A DNA stretch of 64,000 nt from Bacteroides pyogenes DSM 20611 = JCM 6294 (lineage in GTDB: Bacteria; Bacteroidota; Bacteroidia; Bacteroidales; Bacteroidaceae), in assembly GCF_000428105.1 (NCBI RefSeq), contig NZ_ATZH01000009.1:62001-126000 (forward strand). The letters run 5' to 3'. The stretch's first letter is position 1. Every line of letters begins with the position of its first letter. Under the pieces are notes generated by a model. The model saw only the letters and a program-made list of their open reading frames with translations. It searched no databases and was not told where the DNA came from. Made by a program: the position numbers and the translations under genes. Shown here piece by piece: positions 36,601-44,172 of this stretch.

Positions 36601-37150
36601 AAATAATCCGGGCGACCGTAAGGTTATCGGTAACACAACCCCGCGTTACCTTTACGGTATTAATTTAGGAGTCAACTATAAAGGGTTGGATTTGAATATA
36701 TTCATGCAGGGAACGGGTAGGAGAGATGCATGGATTGCTAACAACTTGGTTTTTCCGATGTATTCGGACTATAAATTTATTCCTTTATATAAGGGCTTGG
36801 GAAATTATTGGCAACCGGTGGATGCCGCTAACGGCAATTACGCTCCTGTGAATCCGAATGCGGAATTTCCGCGTATCTATGGCAACTATGGGAACCAGGG
36901 TTCTAACTACCGCCCTTCTGACAAATATTTGTCAGACGCTTCGTATTTCCGAATCAAGAATATGACTTTGGCATATACCTTACCCAAAGTATGGACCTCG
37001 AAACTCTCCTTGTCTCAGTTGAAAGCATTCGTCAGTGTAGAAAACTTGGCTACATTCTCTTCTCTGCCTAAAGGTATAGACCCAGAGACTCTGAGATGGG
37101 ATTATCCTGCTTTCCGTACCGTGTCATTCGGTTTTAATATTACATTGTAA
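33620..37150 (+). CDS. SusC/RagA family TonB-dependent transporter with STN signalling domain
   Basis: 1176 residues. After the signal segment (about residues 14-33) comes an STN domain (45-112: 'VSLSAVFREIEKQTGYSFLVRNNDV', 'KSVEEVLEILFAGKNIRYEV'), which contacts FecR in the periplasm. Then a CarboxypepD_reg-like domain (118-205), the TonB-box-like 'EEVVVVGYGSQKKANLTGAV', the plug ('LVLIDNVEGDLDLINPEDIETITVLKDAASAAIYG') and the barrel, ending 'FGFNITL'. The STN domain makes this a transducer as well as an importer. It sits between fecR and susD in one cluster whose last gene is a sulfatase, so a sulfated glycan is the probable ligand. Confidence 0.95.
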   Translation: MRKNFCKICRGHCSPLFWIISLLLWGNVAMAALPVQHSKFSMQKRSVSLSAVFREIEKQTGYSFLVRNNDVDINQKISIDVENKSVEEVLEILFAGKNIRYEVDKKQISVYTPRQVKQGTVKGQVLDVSKEPIIGASVIVVGSTNGTITNFDGKFALEVTSFPVKLQVSYIGYKTQEIMVSDTKAIQVIMSEDTETLEEVVVVGYGSQKKANLTGAVASVKMDEVMANRPLSKAADALQGTVPGLLISSNGNAPGKSKSFQIRGAYSVGIKNADGSYGGTIKPLVLIDNVEGDLDLINPEDIETITVLKDAASAAIYGARAAGGVILVTTKRPKGATTFQLNYNNNFAFASAVNLPEQAPLTDYLKAYSHAAGDQFWTIGAPSVSKWLGYLEQYRSNPSSIKVEGDGLYKDADGAVYYLNEKDLVKNMLETSFQQTHNISMTGGTDKLRYRLSAGYINHDGVLITDKDKYRRMNVSGFISTDITGWLTQEATFSYAHSKNLEPRSPLGAVYSTRLASFYPEGSMPKGMSDKVSDDLPFFTPSNQIRWSNPAKTLYDNPRIFLKSIFKPFKGFEAIFEYTYDKNIYDYHWYTGSVAYTTVQGGRDVTPTNDYLQKTKRYTDYNSINLYGSYDFQLSDHKFKVMAGFNQESSYSELMEALSYGQAVIEVPSLGSGTSTLRAVDQYNEYSVRGGFFRVNYNYMDRYLMEVNGRYDGSSKFPKDSRFGFFPSVSLGWNVAQEKFMENIQSWLGALKIRASYGMIGNQNVPAYSFIPTMSVNNKYNGWLVDGNRVTAITSIPSLVSNNFTWEKVGTVDVGLDFSMFNNRFTGTFDWYQRNTDGMLAPGMQLPDVVGADAPYQNTADMRTRGWELSLNYRDRIGKVGYRIGLNISDNKSKITKYDSNSSYILSSQRRNAQTGGTYTFWDFYEGKDLGEIWGYEFDGFYDIDDFVDTSSWKLKDGVPSIDGYNPRPGDVKFKNLMDDDRGTNLISSGDNTLNNPGDRKVIGNTTPRYLYGINLGVNYKGLDLNIFMQGTGRRDAWIANNLVFPMYSDYKFIPLYKGLGNYWQPVDAANGNYAPVNPNAEFPRIYGNYGNQGSNYRPSDKYLSDASYFRIKNMTLAYTLPKVWTSKLSLSQLKAFVSVENLATFSSLPKGIDPETLRWDYPAFRTVSFGFNITL

Positions 37151-37157
37151 ACCTTAA

Positions 37158-39095
37158 ATGAATAAGAATAATATGAAGAAACTATTTATAAGTATGGCGG
37201 TTTTTGCAGGAATGCTATGTGCCGGTTGCAACGACAGCTTCCTGGAAAAAACGCCCGTAACGGATTTAACGGAAAATAATGCGTTCAACTCGTACGATAA
37301 CTTCAAGGCTTTCATGTGGCCTTGCTATGAAATGTTTACCAATAATACCATTCGTACTTCTTTCCAAAGTTATGCACAGAACGGCAGTTATAGAGGAGAT
37401 ATGGATGCGGGCTATCTGGAAAGAAAGCAGGAAAGCGGATACAATCAGTTTGCTTATCAAACGGTAGCCAGTGTTGCCAGTGGAAACGGTTGGGATTTTA
37501 AGTCATTTATCCGCCGCATCAATATCATGCTTTCTCATATCGACGATTCCAACATGAGCGATGCCCAAAAAGATCATTGGCGTGCTGTGGGATATTTCTT
37601 CCACTCCTATTGGTATATGGAGCTGATCGACCGCTTTGGGGCCGTACCTTGGATAGATCAGGTACTGAAAGAAGACTCACCTGAGGCTTATGGACCGCGC
37701 ATGAATAGAAAAGAAGTTGCCGACAAGGTTTTGGAACGCTTGAAATGGGCGGAAGAACATATCGGTGATTTCACCGCTGCGGATGGTGCCAATACCATCA
37801 ATCGTAATTGTGTGCGAGCTGCCCTTTCCCGTTTTGCATTACGCGAAGGTACATGGAGAAAATACCATGAGCTGGGCGACCATGAAAAATATCTTCAGGA
37901 ATGTGTGCGTGTTTCGGAACTGTTGATGGAGGCTTATCCTGCCTTGTATGAAGGAACAGACGGACAGCCGGCTGCCGGATATGGAGAAATGTGGATAAGC
38001 AGCGATTTAAGTGTCGTTCCCGGTGTCATTTTGTATAAGTCTTACGTGGAAAATACGAATGAGCATAGCATGGGGCATATTGAGCACACTTCTTCCCATC
38101 ACGTGGAGATGAACCACAACACGGTTAATTTGTACCTGATGAAAAATGGGAAACCTATCAAGAATGTTTCATCGGGCTATCATGGGATGAAAGATATGTA
38201 TGCCGAGTTCCGTGATCGCGATCCGCGTTTGTATCATACGGTGATGCCTCCGTATAAAGTAAAGCCGGGTAAGGGTGACTATCCTACGTGGTCGTATACA
38301 AGTAATCCTGCCGACAGGGAGTATATCGACATTATGGGGCCCAATGAGAGCTGCACCAATCCGGGCGTCGGTATGAAACGTTTGCCGGGACAAAACTGGG
38401 GAGCGTCTTTGGTTCCTGAGATTCCTCGCATCGGTACGGGCTCATTCGTCAGTTGCCGCTCGGGATACTATGTGTGGAAACATTGGAGCAACTGGGAAAG
38501 AAACTTCAATAATGGTGCAGTCAATACATCCGACAAACCTATTTTCAAGATAGAAGAGATACTGTTGAATGTTGCCGAAGCCAAGTTCGAGCTGGGTTCT
38601 TTCAATCAGGCTGTTGCTGATAAGACGATTAACAAATTGCGTGCGCGTGCGGGCGTGGCAAAGATGGTTGTGGCCGATATCGACGACAACTTCGACCCCG
38701 ACCGAGCTAAATATTATCCGAAGAACAATGACCGGGGTGTTACGCTTGATCCTGTATTATGGGAAATTCGCCGTGAGCGTATCGTAGAGTTGATGGGCGA
38801 AGGATTCGGATTTTACGACGTGCGTCGCTGGCGGATGGCTCCATGGTTTCTGAATAGGGCGGCAACAGGCATTTGGATGAGCAAAGCCGAAGCAGCGAAG
38901 AAGAATATGACTTTGTACAATCCTTCTACCGGCTATTCGGATGGGACAAGCGGTTCCATGGCAGAAGGACATTTGTTCCTCTTTAACGATCCTTTGAAAG
39001 AAGGTAAGGGATGGTTGGAGAAATATTACTTATATCAGATTCCCACTTCCGAGATACTGTTAAATCCGAAATTAGAACAAAATCCCGGTTGGTAA
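37158..39095 (+). CDS. SusD/RagB family lipoprotein of the sulfatase PUL
   Basis: About 645 residues; the ATG at 37173 (MKKLFISMAVFAGMLCAGC) is an equally good start. Lipobox LCAGC is followed by Asn-Asp-Ser-Phe. The protein is longer than an average SusD. Family blocks are present: 'WRAVGYFFHSYWYMELIDRFGAVPWI', 'RNCVRAALSRFALREGTWRKYHEL', 'FKIEEILLNVAEAKFELGSF', 'LWEIRRERIVELMGEGFGFYDVRRWRM' and the terminal 'YYLYQIPTSEILLNPKLEQNPGW'. It follows its SusC by 7 bases. The stretch 'NTNEHSMGHIEHTSSHHVEMNHN' is unusually rich in histidine. A terminator-like hairpin separates it from the sulfatase. Confidence 0.94.
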   Translation: MNKNNMKKLFISMAVFAGMLCAGCNDSFLEKTPVTDLTENNAFNSYDNFKAFMWPCYEMFTNNTIRTSFQSYAQNGSYRGDMDAGYLERKQESGYNQFAYQTVASVASGNGWDFKSFIRRINIMLSHIDDSNMSDAQKDHWRAVGYFFHSYWYMELIDRFGAVPWIDQVLKEDSPEAYGPRMNRKEVADKVLERLKWAEEHIGDFTAADGANTINRNCVRAALSRFALREGTWRKYHELGDHEKYLQECVRVSELLMEAYPALYEGTDGQPAAGYGEMWISSDLSVVPGVILYKSYVENTNEHSMGHIEHTSSHHVEMNHNTVNLYLMKNGKPIKNVSSGYHGMKDMYAEFRDRDPRLYHTVMPPYKVKPGKGDYPTWSYTSNPADREYIDIMGPNESCTNPGVGMKRLPGQNWGASLVPEIPRIGTGSFVSCRSGYYVWKHWSNWERNFNNGAVNTSDKPIFKIEEILLNVAEAKFELGSFNQAVADKTINKLRARAGVAKMVVADIDDNFDPDRAKYYPKNNDRGVTLDPVLWEIRRERIVELMGEGFGFYDVRRWRMAPWFLNRAATGIWMSKAEAAKKNMTLYNPSTGYSDGTSGSMAEGHLFLFNDPLKEGKGWLEKYYLYQIPTSEILLNPKLEQNPGW

Positions 39096-39116
39096 ACAAC
39101 CTTTGTAGTTGCATAT

Positions 39117-39178
39117 AAAGACAAGGAAAGTAATGTTGCTTTTGCTTCAGGCGTCAAACTGCTTTCCTTGTCTTTTTT
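39117..39178 (+). terminator. Terminator or partial attenuator between susD and the sulfatase gene
   Basis: A 14-bp stem (AAAGACAAGGAAAG at 39117-39130 with its complement at 39162-39175), a 31-base loop and a T run to 39178. It lies in the 123-base gap between susD and the sulfatase ATG, so it may end most transcripts or lower sulfatase expression relative to susCD. Confidence 0.82.
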
Positions 39179-39218
39179 CTTCGCTTGTTGATTAGTAAGA
39201 CTTTAAAAAATCAAGGAT

Positions 39219-40733
39219 ATGAAATTTGAGAAATGGATGATAGGCTGTTCGCTTCTTTCTTATACCGGTTTACAAGCGCAACAAGCCGTATCGCATCCCA
39301 ACATTATTCATATATTGATGGATGATTTGGGCTATGGCGATCTGCAATGCTACGGGCAACAGAAAATAGAAACACCCCATATCGACCGGCTCAGGGAAGA
39401 TGGAATGAAGTTCACGCAACATTATTCGGGATCGCCGGTGTCCGCTCCTTCGCGCTGTGTTCTTCTTACGGGATTGCATTCCGGGCATTCGCAGATACGG
39501 GGCAATGACGAGATGGCTTTCAGAGGTGCTGTCGGAGATTACGATTCGATGCACGTGCATAGAAATTTAGAAGGGCAGTTTCCCTTAAAAGCCGAAACCA
39601 TGACGTTGGGAAGGATGTTGCAACAAGCTGGTTATGTGACCGGATGTTTTGGTAAATGGGGGTTAGGATATCCCGGCTCTGAGGGAACACCCGGAAAGCA
39701 GGGATTCGATCACTTCTTCGGATACAACTGTCAGCGTCAGGCACATACTTACTATCCTGCTTTTTTGTATGAGAATGAGGAGCGAATCTATCTGAGAAAC
39801 CGTGTGATGAATCCGCACACGGAGAAGTTAGATGCTCATGCCGACCCGTATGATGCCGCCGGCTATGCCAAATATGTGCAACAGGAATACGCCAACGACC
39901 TTATTTTCGATCGTTTGATGCGCTTTGTCGATCAACACCGCTCTTCCCCCTTTTTCCTGATGTGGACTACTCCGCTTCCGCACGTCTCTCTGCAAGCTCC
40001 CGAACGGTGGGTGCAGCACTATGTGCAAAAGTTCGGTGACGAACCTCCTTACCTCGGAGAGAAGGGATATATGCCCTGTCGCTACCCCCGTGCCACTTAT
40101 GCCGCCATGATCAGCTATTTCGACGAGCAGGTGGGCAAACTGGTAGAGAAACTCAAAGTTGAGGGATTGTATGAGAAAACGCTCATTGTTTTTACTTCTG
40201 ACAATGGGCCGACCTTTAACGGAGGAACAGATTCGCCTTGGTTTAACAGCGGCGGACTGTTTCGCTCGGAATATGGTTGGGGAAAGGGCTCTCTACACGA
40301 AGGCGGCATTCGTGTGCCGGCGATATTTACGTGGGCAGGCAAAATTGCTGCCAATAGCGAATCAGATCATTTGTCGGGCTTTCAAGATGTGATGCCTACG
40401 CTGGCAGATATTGCCGGTATTCCCTCTCCCCGCACAGACGGTATCAGCTTCCTGCCGACTCTGTTGGGCAGAAGCGATAAGCAGGCGCAGCATCCATTCC
40501 TCTACTGGGAATTTCCCGAATGGGGTGGAGAGAAAGCCGTCCGCAGCGGAAAATGGAAAGCTTTGTGGAAAAACATTAAGAAGGGGAACAAACGGATAAT
40601 GCTGTTCGATTTGGAGAACGACCTCAAAGAAGAGCACGATGTAGCCGATAAGTATCCCGACGTGGTGAGAGAGATGGAACGCTTGATGAGGCAGTCGAGC
40701 ACGCTGCCTGAGAATAAACGGTTTAGAATGTAG
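39219..40733 (+). CDS. Sulfatase (S1 family, serine-type formylglycine site)
   Basis: 504 residues with a type I signal peptide (cleavage near 'GLQA-QQA'), so periplasmic. The metal site starts with 'ILMDDLGYGD' (D35, D36). The FGly signature is 'SAPSRCVLLTG' with S75 as the residue to be oxidised; a serine here requires the anaerobic radical-SAM maturase (anSME) rather than the aerobic enzyme. 'FGKWGLGYPG', 'TTPLPHVSLQAP' and 'VFTSDNGPTFNGG' give the other metal and sulfate ligands. The S1 subfamily, and so the sugar position cut, cannot be set from sequence alone; arylsulfatase-A-like relatives in Bacteroides act on sulfated host glycans. No maturase gene is in the window. Confidence 0.92.
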   Translation: MKFEKWMIGCSLLSYTGLQAQQAVSHPNIIHILMDDLGYGDLQCYGQQKIETPHIDRLREDGMKFTQHYSGSPVSAPSRCVLLTGLHSGHSQIRGNDEMAFRGAVGDYDSMHVHRNLEGQFPLKAETMTLGRMLQQAGYVTGCFGKWGLGYPGSEGTPGKQGFDHFFGYNCQRQAHTYYPAFLYENEERIYLRNRVMNPHTEKLDAHADPYDAAGYAKYVQQEYANDLIFDRLMRFVDQHRSSPFFLMWTTPLPHVSLQAPERWVQHYVQKFGDEPPYLGEKGYMPCRYPRATYAAMISYFDEQVGKLVEKLKVEGLYEKTLIVFTSDNGPTFNGGTDSPWFNSGGLFRSEYGWGKGSLHEGGIRVPAIFTWAGKIAANSESDHLSGFQDVMPTLADIAGIPSPRTDGISFLPTLLGRSDKQAQHPFLYWEFPEWGGEKAVRSGKWKALWKNIKKGNKRIMLFDLENDLKEEHDVADKYPDVVREMERLMRQSSTLPENKRFRM

Positions 40734-40917
40734 GTGTTGTGATATTCCTATGTGCCGATTCATGATAAGAATATCATATCCTATTTTTAATTCGTTATGA
40801 ATTCTTGTCCTCGTGAATAAATCAGTCTAAGTCTTTTATAGGCTATTTGTTTACTTTTTGTTCTTCTTATTCTTTTTTATTTGCAAAAAGCTGTACTTTC
40901 GCAACAGACAAATGTCG

Positions 40918-41029
40918 GTTCAACGGAAAGTTTGCTCTGCATGACTTACGCAACGTAGCGTTGAAGCTTGCCGGAAGGCATTCTTCACAATATCTCAAGA
41001 ATGGTTGGCGGTGCTTCCGGTTGTTGAAC
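40918..41029 (+). promoter_or_regulatory. Candidate structured leader RNA of the DUF4369/thioredoxin-like gene
   Basis: The 324-base gap before 41058 can fold compactly. P1 is GTTCAAC (40918-40924) with 41023-41029. P2 is CAACG/CGTTG (40951-40963, 3-base loop). P3 is CCGGAAG (40971-40977) with 41014-41020, and P3b is CATTCTT (40979-40985) with 40997-41003. P1 would enclose P2 and P3 in a three-way junction. A weak -7-like box, TACTTTCG, lies at 40894-40901. A 66-codon frame (40847-41047) covers the same bases. It matches no known riboswitch class that I recognise. Confidence 0.3.
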
Positions 41030-41057
41030 GGTTACTTTAATTTATAGGAAAGCAGCA

Positions 41058-42110
41058 ATGAAAAAGAATGATATTTTAACCCTTATACTTACCCTTTTGT
41101 TCCTGACGGGGTGTAATAAGAATACGGACAAAGTGGTCATTACGGGAGAAATCGGCGGGATGGCAACGGATACGCTTTATCTGTACGGAGCGGACGAAGG
41201 ATACGACCGGATAGATACTCTTTTCGTCGACGAAAAGGGCAAGTTCTCGCATACTGTCCGTGTAGATACGCTTACTTCGGTTTATCTGCTCATAGGCAAC
41301 AGGGTGGAATATCCGCTGTATCTCGATAAAGGGGATAAAATCAGCATCAAAGGAGATACCGCACGGCTCGATCTGCTCGAAGTGAACGGTAATGCGGACA
41401 ATGAAGCGTTGACCGCTTTCATGAAAGAGACGGCTGACGATACGGAGGCGGTAAAAAGAAAGAAGGCGGAGGAGTTTATCAAAAATCATCGCCATATGTT
41501 GGCAGGTATCTACCTGCTGGATCGTTTTCTGGTCGATGCCGATTCTATAGATATAGAAAAGGTGAAGGGGCTGATGGAAACGATGCCCGGGAAATTACAG
41601 GATACTCGCTACGTCGAATGGCTGAAAGAGAAGATAGCTCAAGCAGAGAAGGTGCAGGTCGACCGCTACGTTCCTTATTTCGACTTGCCCAACACGAAAG
41701 GCAAAAGAATCAACCGGCTATCGGAAGCTTTCCGTGAAAAATACTTGTTGGTCAATTTCTGGGCTTCGTGGGCGGACAGCCTGTCTAACGAATATCGCAA
41801 TAGGGAGCTGCGCCAACTTTACCAAAAATACAAGAAGAACAAATACATCGGTATGCTGGGCGTTTCGCTCGATGTAGCCCCCGAGACATGGAAAGCAGCC
41901 GTGAAGAAAGACAGCCTCGAATGGGAACAGGTATGTGATGAGGGAGGCTTGAACTCGGAAGCAACTGCTCCTTATGTGGTTGACGGACTGCCCGCAAACG
42001 TACTTATCTCGCCCGAAGGAAGAGTGGTGGCTAAAAACATCTGGGGGGATGCGCTGCAACAGAAGCTGGAAGAATCGGCTGCCGAATTAGAGAAGAGAAA
42101 GAAGAAATAA
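41058..42110 (+). CDS. DUF4369/thioredoxin-fold lipoprotein lacking the CxxC active site
   Basis: 350 residues. Lipobox LTGC (Cys19). Residues about 25-115 resemble DUF4369 ('VVITGEIGGMATDTLYLYG'), the usual N-terminal partner of TlpA/ResA-like thioredoxin domains in Bacteroidota. Residues about 204-345 are the redoxin fold ('VPYFDLPNTKGKRINRLSEAF', 'YLLVNFWASWADS', 'GLPANVLISPEGRVVAKNIWG'). Where active relatives have WCxxC, this protein has W238-A-D-S-L242, so both redox cysteines are gone. A thiol reductase role is therefore unlikely; it may be a binding or scaffold protein in the envelope. It stands alone with a long leader and is not linked to cytochrome maturation genes. Confidence 0.85.
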   Translation: MKKNDILTLILTLLFLTGCNKNTDKVVITGEIGGMATDTLYLYGADEGYDRIDTLFVDEKGKFSHTVRVDTLTSVYLLIGNRVEYPLYLDKGDKISIKGDTARLDLLEVNGNADNEALTAFMKETADDTEAVKRKKAEEFIKNHRHMLAGIYLLDRFLVDADSIDIEKVKGLMETMPGKLQDTRYVEWLKEKIAQAEKVQVDRYVPYFDLPNTKGKRINRLSEAFREKYLLVNFWASWADSLSNEYRNRELRQLYQKYKKNKYIGMLGVSLDVAPETWKAAVKKDSLEWEQVCDEGGLNSEATAPYVVDGLPANVLISPEGRVVAKNIWGDALQQKLEESAAELEKRKKK

Positions 42111-42242
42111 ATCTCAATAAACCGACCTGAGAAAGCCTGTGTATGTTTGTTTGAAAACACGAGGCGAAAGAAAGCCGCTGAACCATGATTCGGCAGAAAA
42201 CGGCTTCTGCGAAGGTCTTAACAAGCAAACCTGAAAGACACT

Positions 42243-43781
42243 GTGTTAACCAAAGTTTTCGGAGCGGCCGTGCAAGGAATCGACGCCACGCTCATTACCA
42301 TCGAAGTGAACAGCTCGCGCGGCTGTATGTTCTATCTCGTCGGTCTCCCCGACTCGGCGGTGAAGGAAAGCCACCAACGCATTATCTCCGCATTGCAAGT
42401 GAACGGCTATAAGATGCCCACCGCCAATATCGTCATCAACATGGCTCCTGCCGATATACGCAAGGAAGGTTCGGCTTACGACCTTCCGATCGCCATCGGC
42501 TTGTTGGGCGCCAATGAAATCATCTCTTCGGAACGGTTTTCACGCTATCTGCTCATGGGCGAATTGAGTCTCGACGGGAGCATACAGCCGTTGAAAGGAG
42601 CTTTGCCTATCGCCATCAAAGCGCGCGAAGCGGGATTCGAGGGGCTCATCGTTCCGCGCCAGAACGCCCGCGAAGCAGCAGTAGTGAACAAGCTGAAGGT
42701 GTACGGCGTAGAGAATATCAAAGAGGTAATCGAATTTTTCAACGGCGAACGCGAGTTGCATCAGACTGTGGTCAATACCCGAGAGGAGTTCTATGCCCGG
42801 CAAAGCTCCTTCGAATTCGATTTTGCCGACGTGAAAGGACAAGAGCATGTGAAGAGGGCGCTGGAGGTGGCTGCCGCCGGCGGTCATAACCTGATTATGG
42901 TAGGCGCTCCCGGAAGCGGAAAGTCGATGATGGCGAAGCGCCTGCCGTCCATTCTTCCTCCGCTTTCTTTGGGCGAGAGCTTGGAGACCACCAAAATCCA
43001 CTCTGTGGCAGGCAAGCTTGGCGGAGGTTCGTCGCTCATCTCCCAACGCCCGTTTCGCGATCCACATCACACCATCTCGCAAGTGGCTATGGTGGGCGGA
43101 GGCAGCTTCCCCCAACCCGGCGAAATCAGCTTGGCGCACAACGGAGTACTCTTTCTCGACGAGTTGCCCGAATTCAGCCGCACTGTGCTCGAAGTGCTGC
43201 GTCAGCCGCTCGAAGATCGCCGCATCACCATCTCACGCGTGAAAAGTACGATCGATTATCCTGCCGGCTTTATGCTTGTCGCCTCCATGAATCCCTGCCC
43301 CTGCGGCTATTACAACCATCCTGCAAAAGAGTGTGTATGCAGTCCCGGACAGGTGCAGAAGTATCTGAACAAGATTTCCGGCCCGTTACTCGACCGTATC
43401 GACATACAAATCGAGATAGTTCCCGTGCCTTTCGAAAAGATTTCCGACCGGCGGCAGGCAGAGCCGAGCGTAGCCATCCGCGAGCGGGTGATCAAAGCCC
43501 GGCAGATGCAGGAAAAACGTTATGCTTCGCACCCGGGCATCTACTGCAATGCGCAGATGAACAGCCGGCTGCTTGCAATGTATGCACGTCCCGATGAGAA
43601 AGGGCTGGCGCTCTTGAGAAACGCCATGAACAGGCTCAACCTTTCTGCCCGCGCTTACGACCGCATCCTGAAGGTATCCCGCACCATTGCCGACCTGGAA
43701 GGAGCGGAACAGATACTCTCCTCCCATTTGGCAGAAGCTATCGGCTATCGGAATCTCGACCGCGAAAATTGGGCAGGGTGA
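42243..43781 (+). CDS. YifB/ComM family Mg-chelatase-like AAA+ ATPase
   Basis: 512 residues from a GTG at 42243; 'VLTKVFGAAVQGIDATLITIEVNSS' is the exact family N-terminus, which supports the unusual start. A Lon-like fold domain comes first ('MAPADIRKEGSAYDLPIAIGLL', 'MGELSLDGSIQPLKGALPIA'). Then the AAA+ module has Walker A GAPGSGKS (221-228) and Walker B 'LFLDELPEF'. A cysteine cluster 'NPCPCGYYNHPAKECVCSP' may bind zinc. The C-terminal helical lid ends 'IADLEGAEQILSSHLAEAIGYRNLDRENW'. ComM is a hexameric branch-migration helicase in natural transformation of Vibrio. In Bacteroides the role is unproven; general recombination is a fair guess. Confidence 0.92.
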   Translation: MLTKVFGAAVQGIDATLITIEVNSSRGCMFYLVGLPDSAVKESHQRIISALQVNGYKMPTANIVINMAPADIRKEGSAYDLPIAIGLLGANEIISSERFSRYLLMGELSLDGSIQPLKGALPIAIKAREAGFEGLIVPRQNAREAAVVNKLKVYGVENIKEVIEFFNGERELHQTVVNTREEFYARQSSFEFDFADVKGQEHVKRALEVAAAGGHNLIMVGAPGSGKSMMAKRLPSILPPLSLGESLETTKIHSVAGKLGGGSSLISQRPFRDPHHTISQVAMVGGGSFPQPGEISLAHNGVLFLDELPEFSRTVLEVLRQPLEDRRITISRVKSTIDYPAGFMLVASMNPCPCGYYNHPAKECVCSPGQVQKYLNKISGPLLDRIDIQIEIVPVPFEKISDRRQAEPSVAIRERVIKARQMQEKRYASHPGIYCNAQMNSRLLAMYARPDEKGLALLRNAMNRLNLSARAYDRILKVSRTIADLEGAEQILSSHLAEAIGYRNLDRENWAG

Positions 43782-43831
43782 CTCATGCAATTGTGTGCTG
43801 TTCGACAGCTGTATTTTGTCGTTTCGGTATG

Positions 43832-43985
43832 TATATATACTCATGGGTGGTGACTATATATACTCATGGGTGATGACCATATATACTCACCGCGCTGACT
43901 ATATATACTCATGGGTGATGACTATATATACTCACCGATGCTGACCATATATATGCACCGGGCCGGCTACATACACCGCGTCGGG
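43832..43985. repeat. 23-bp tandem repeat with two alternating unit types
   Basis: Six recognisable units and a decayed seventh start at 43832, 43855, 43878, 43900, 43923, 43946 and 43968. Type A is TATATATACTCA followed by TGGGTGRTGAC (units 1, 2, 4). Type B is YATATATACTCA followed by CCGNNCTGAC (units 3, 5, and a drifted 6). Unit lengths are 22-23 bases, so the array cannot be coding. It begins 50 bases after the yifB stop and runs into an IS3-family remnant. Confidence 0.9.
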
Positions 43986-44024
43986 GAGGGTTTTCAGCCT
44001 CATCCGGGAAGTCTTTTACCCGAC

Positions 44025-44144
44025 GATGACTTCATGAAGACTTTAGAGGGATGTATCGATTATTACAGTAACGGGAGAATTAAGTTCCGGTTAAAAGGAA
44101 AGAGTCCGGTACAATGCCGAACTCTTTTCAAAATAGTTTCATAA
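44025..44144 (+). pseudogene. IS3-family transposase (OrfB) C-terminal remnant
   Basis: The last 39 codons of this frame read DDDFMKTLEGCIDYY, then SNGRIKFRLKGKSPVQCRT and LFKIVS. This closely follows the C-terminus of IS3/IS150-type transposases, where a 'YI.YYN..RI...LKG.SPV.YR' block precedes the stop. No DDE catalytic core is present upstream; the frame runs straight back into the tandem repeat. It is therefore a 5'-truncated relic. The bases encoding KSPVQCRTLF also form a terminator-like hairpin (about 44100-44125). Confidence 0.75.
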
Positions 44145-44172
44145 TTTACGGTCCGACTTCGGGGCAGTTCAA
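44025..44172 (+). mobile_element. 3' end of a degenerate IS3-family insertion sequence
   Basis: The transposase relic is followed by GTCCGACTTCGGGGCAGTTCA (about 44152-44172, shown here as its family features). Its reverse complement starts TGAACTGCCCCGAAGTCGG, close to the TGAACTGacCCC..AAGTTGGAC terminal inverted repeats of many IS3-family elements. The left end and most of the element are missing, so it cannot move. Identification rests on my recall of the family ends and needs an ISfinder search. Confidence 0.65.

Noticed and set aside
40847-41047. 66-codon + strand frame before the thioredoxin-like gene
   Set aside because: Starts in a T-rich tract without a ribosome site and overlaps the foldable leader. 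I could not recognise a family, so it is mentioned only as an alternative in the leader finding.
43832-43985. CRISPR array or coding repeat protein
   Set aside because: Units are contiguous with no spacers, and the 22-23-base period breaks every reading frame.
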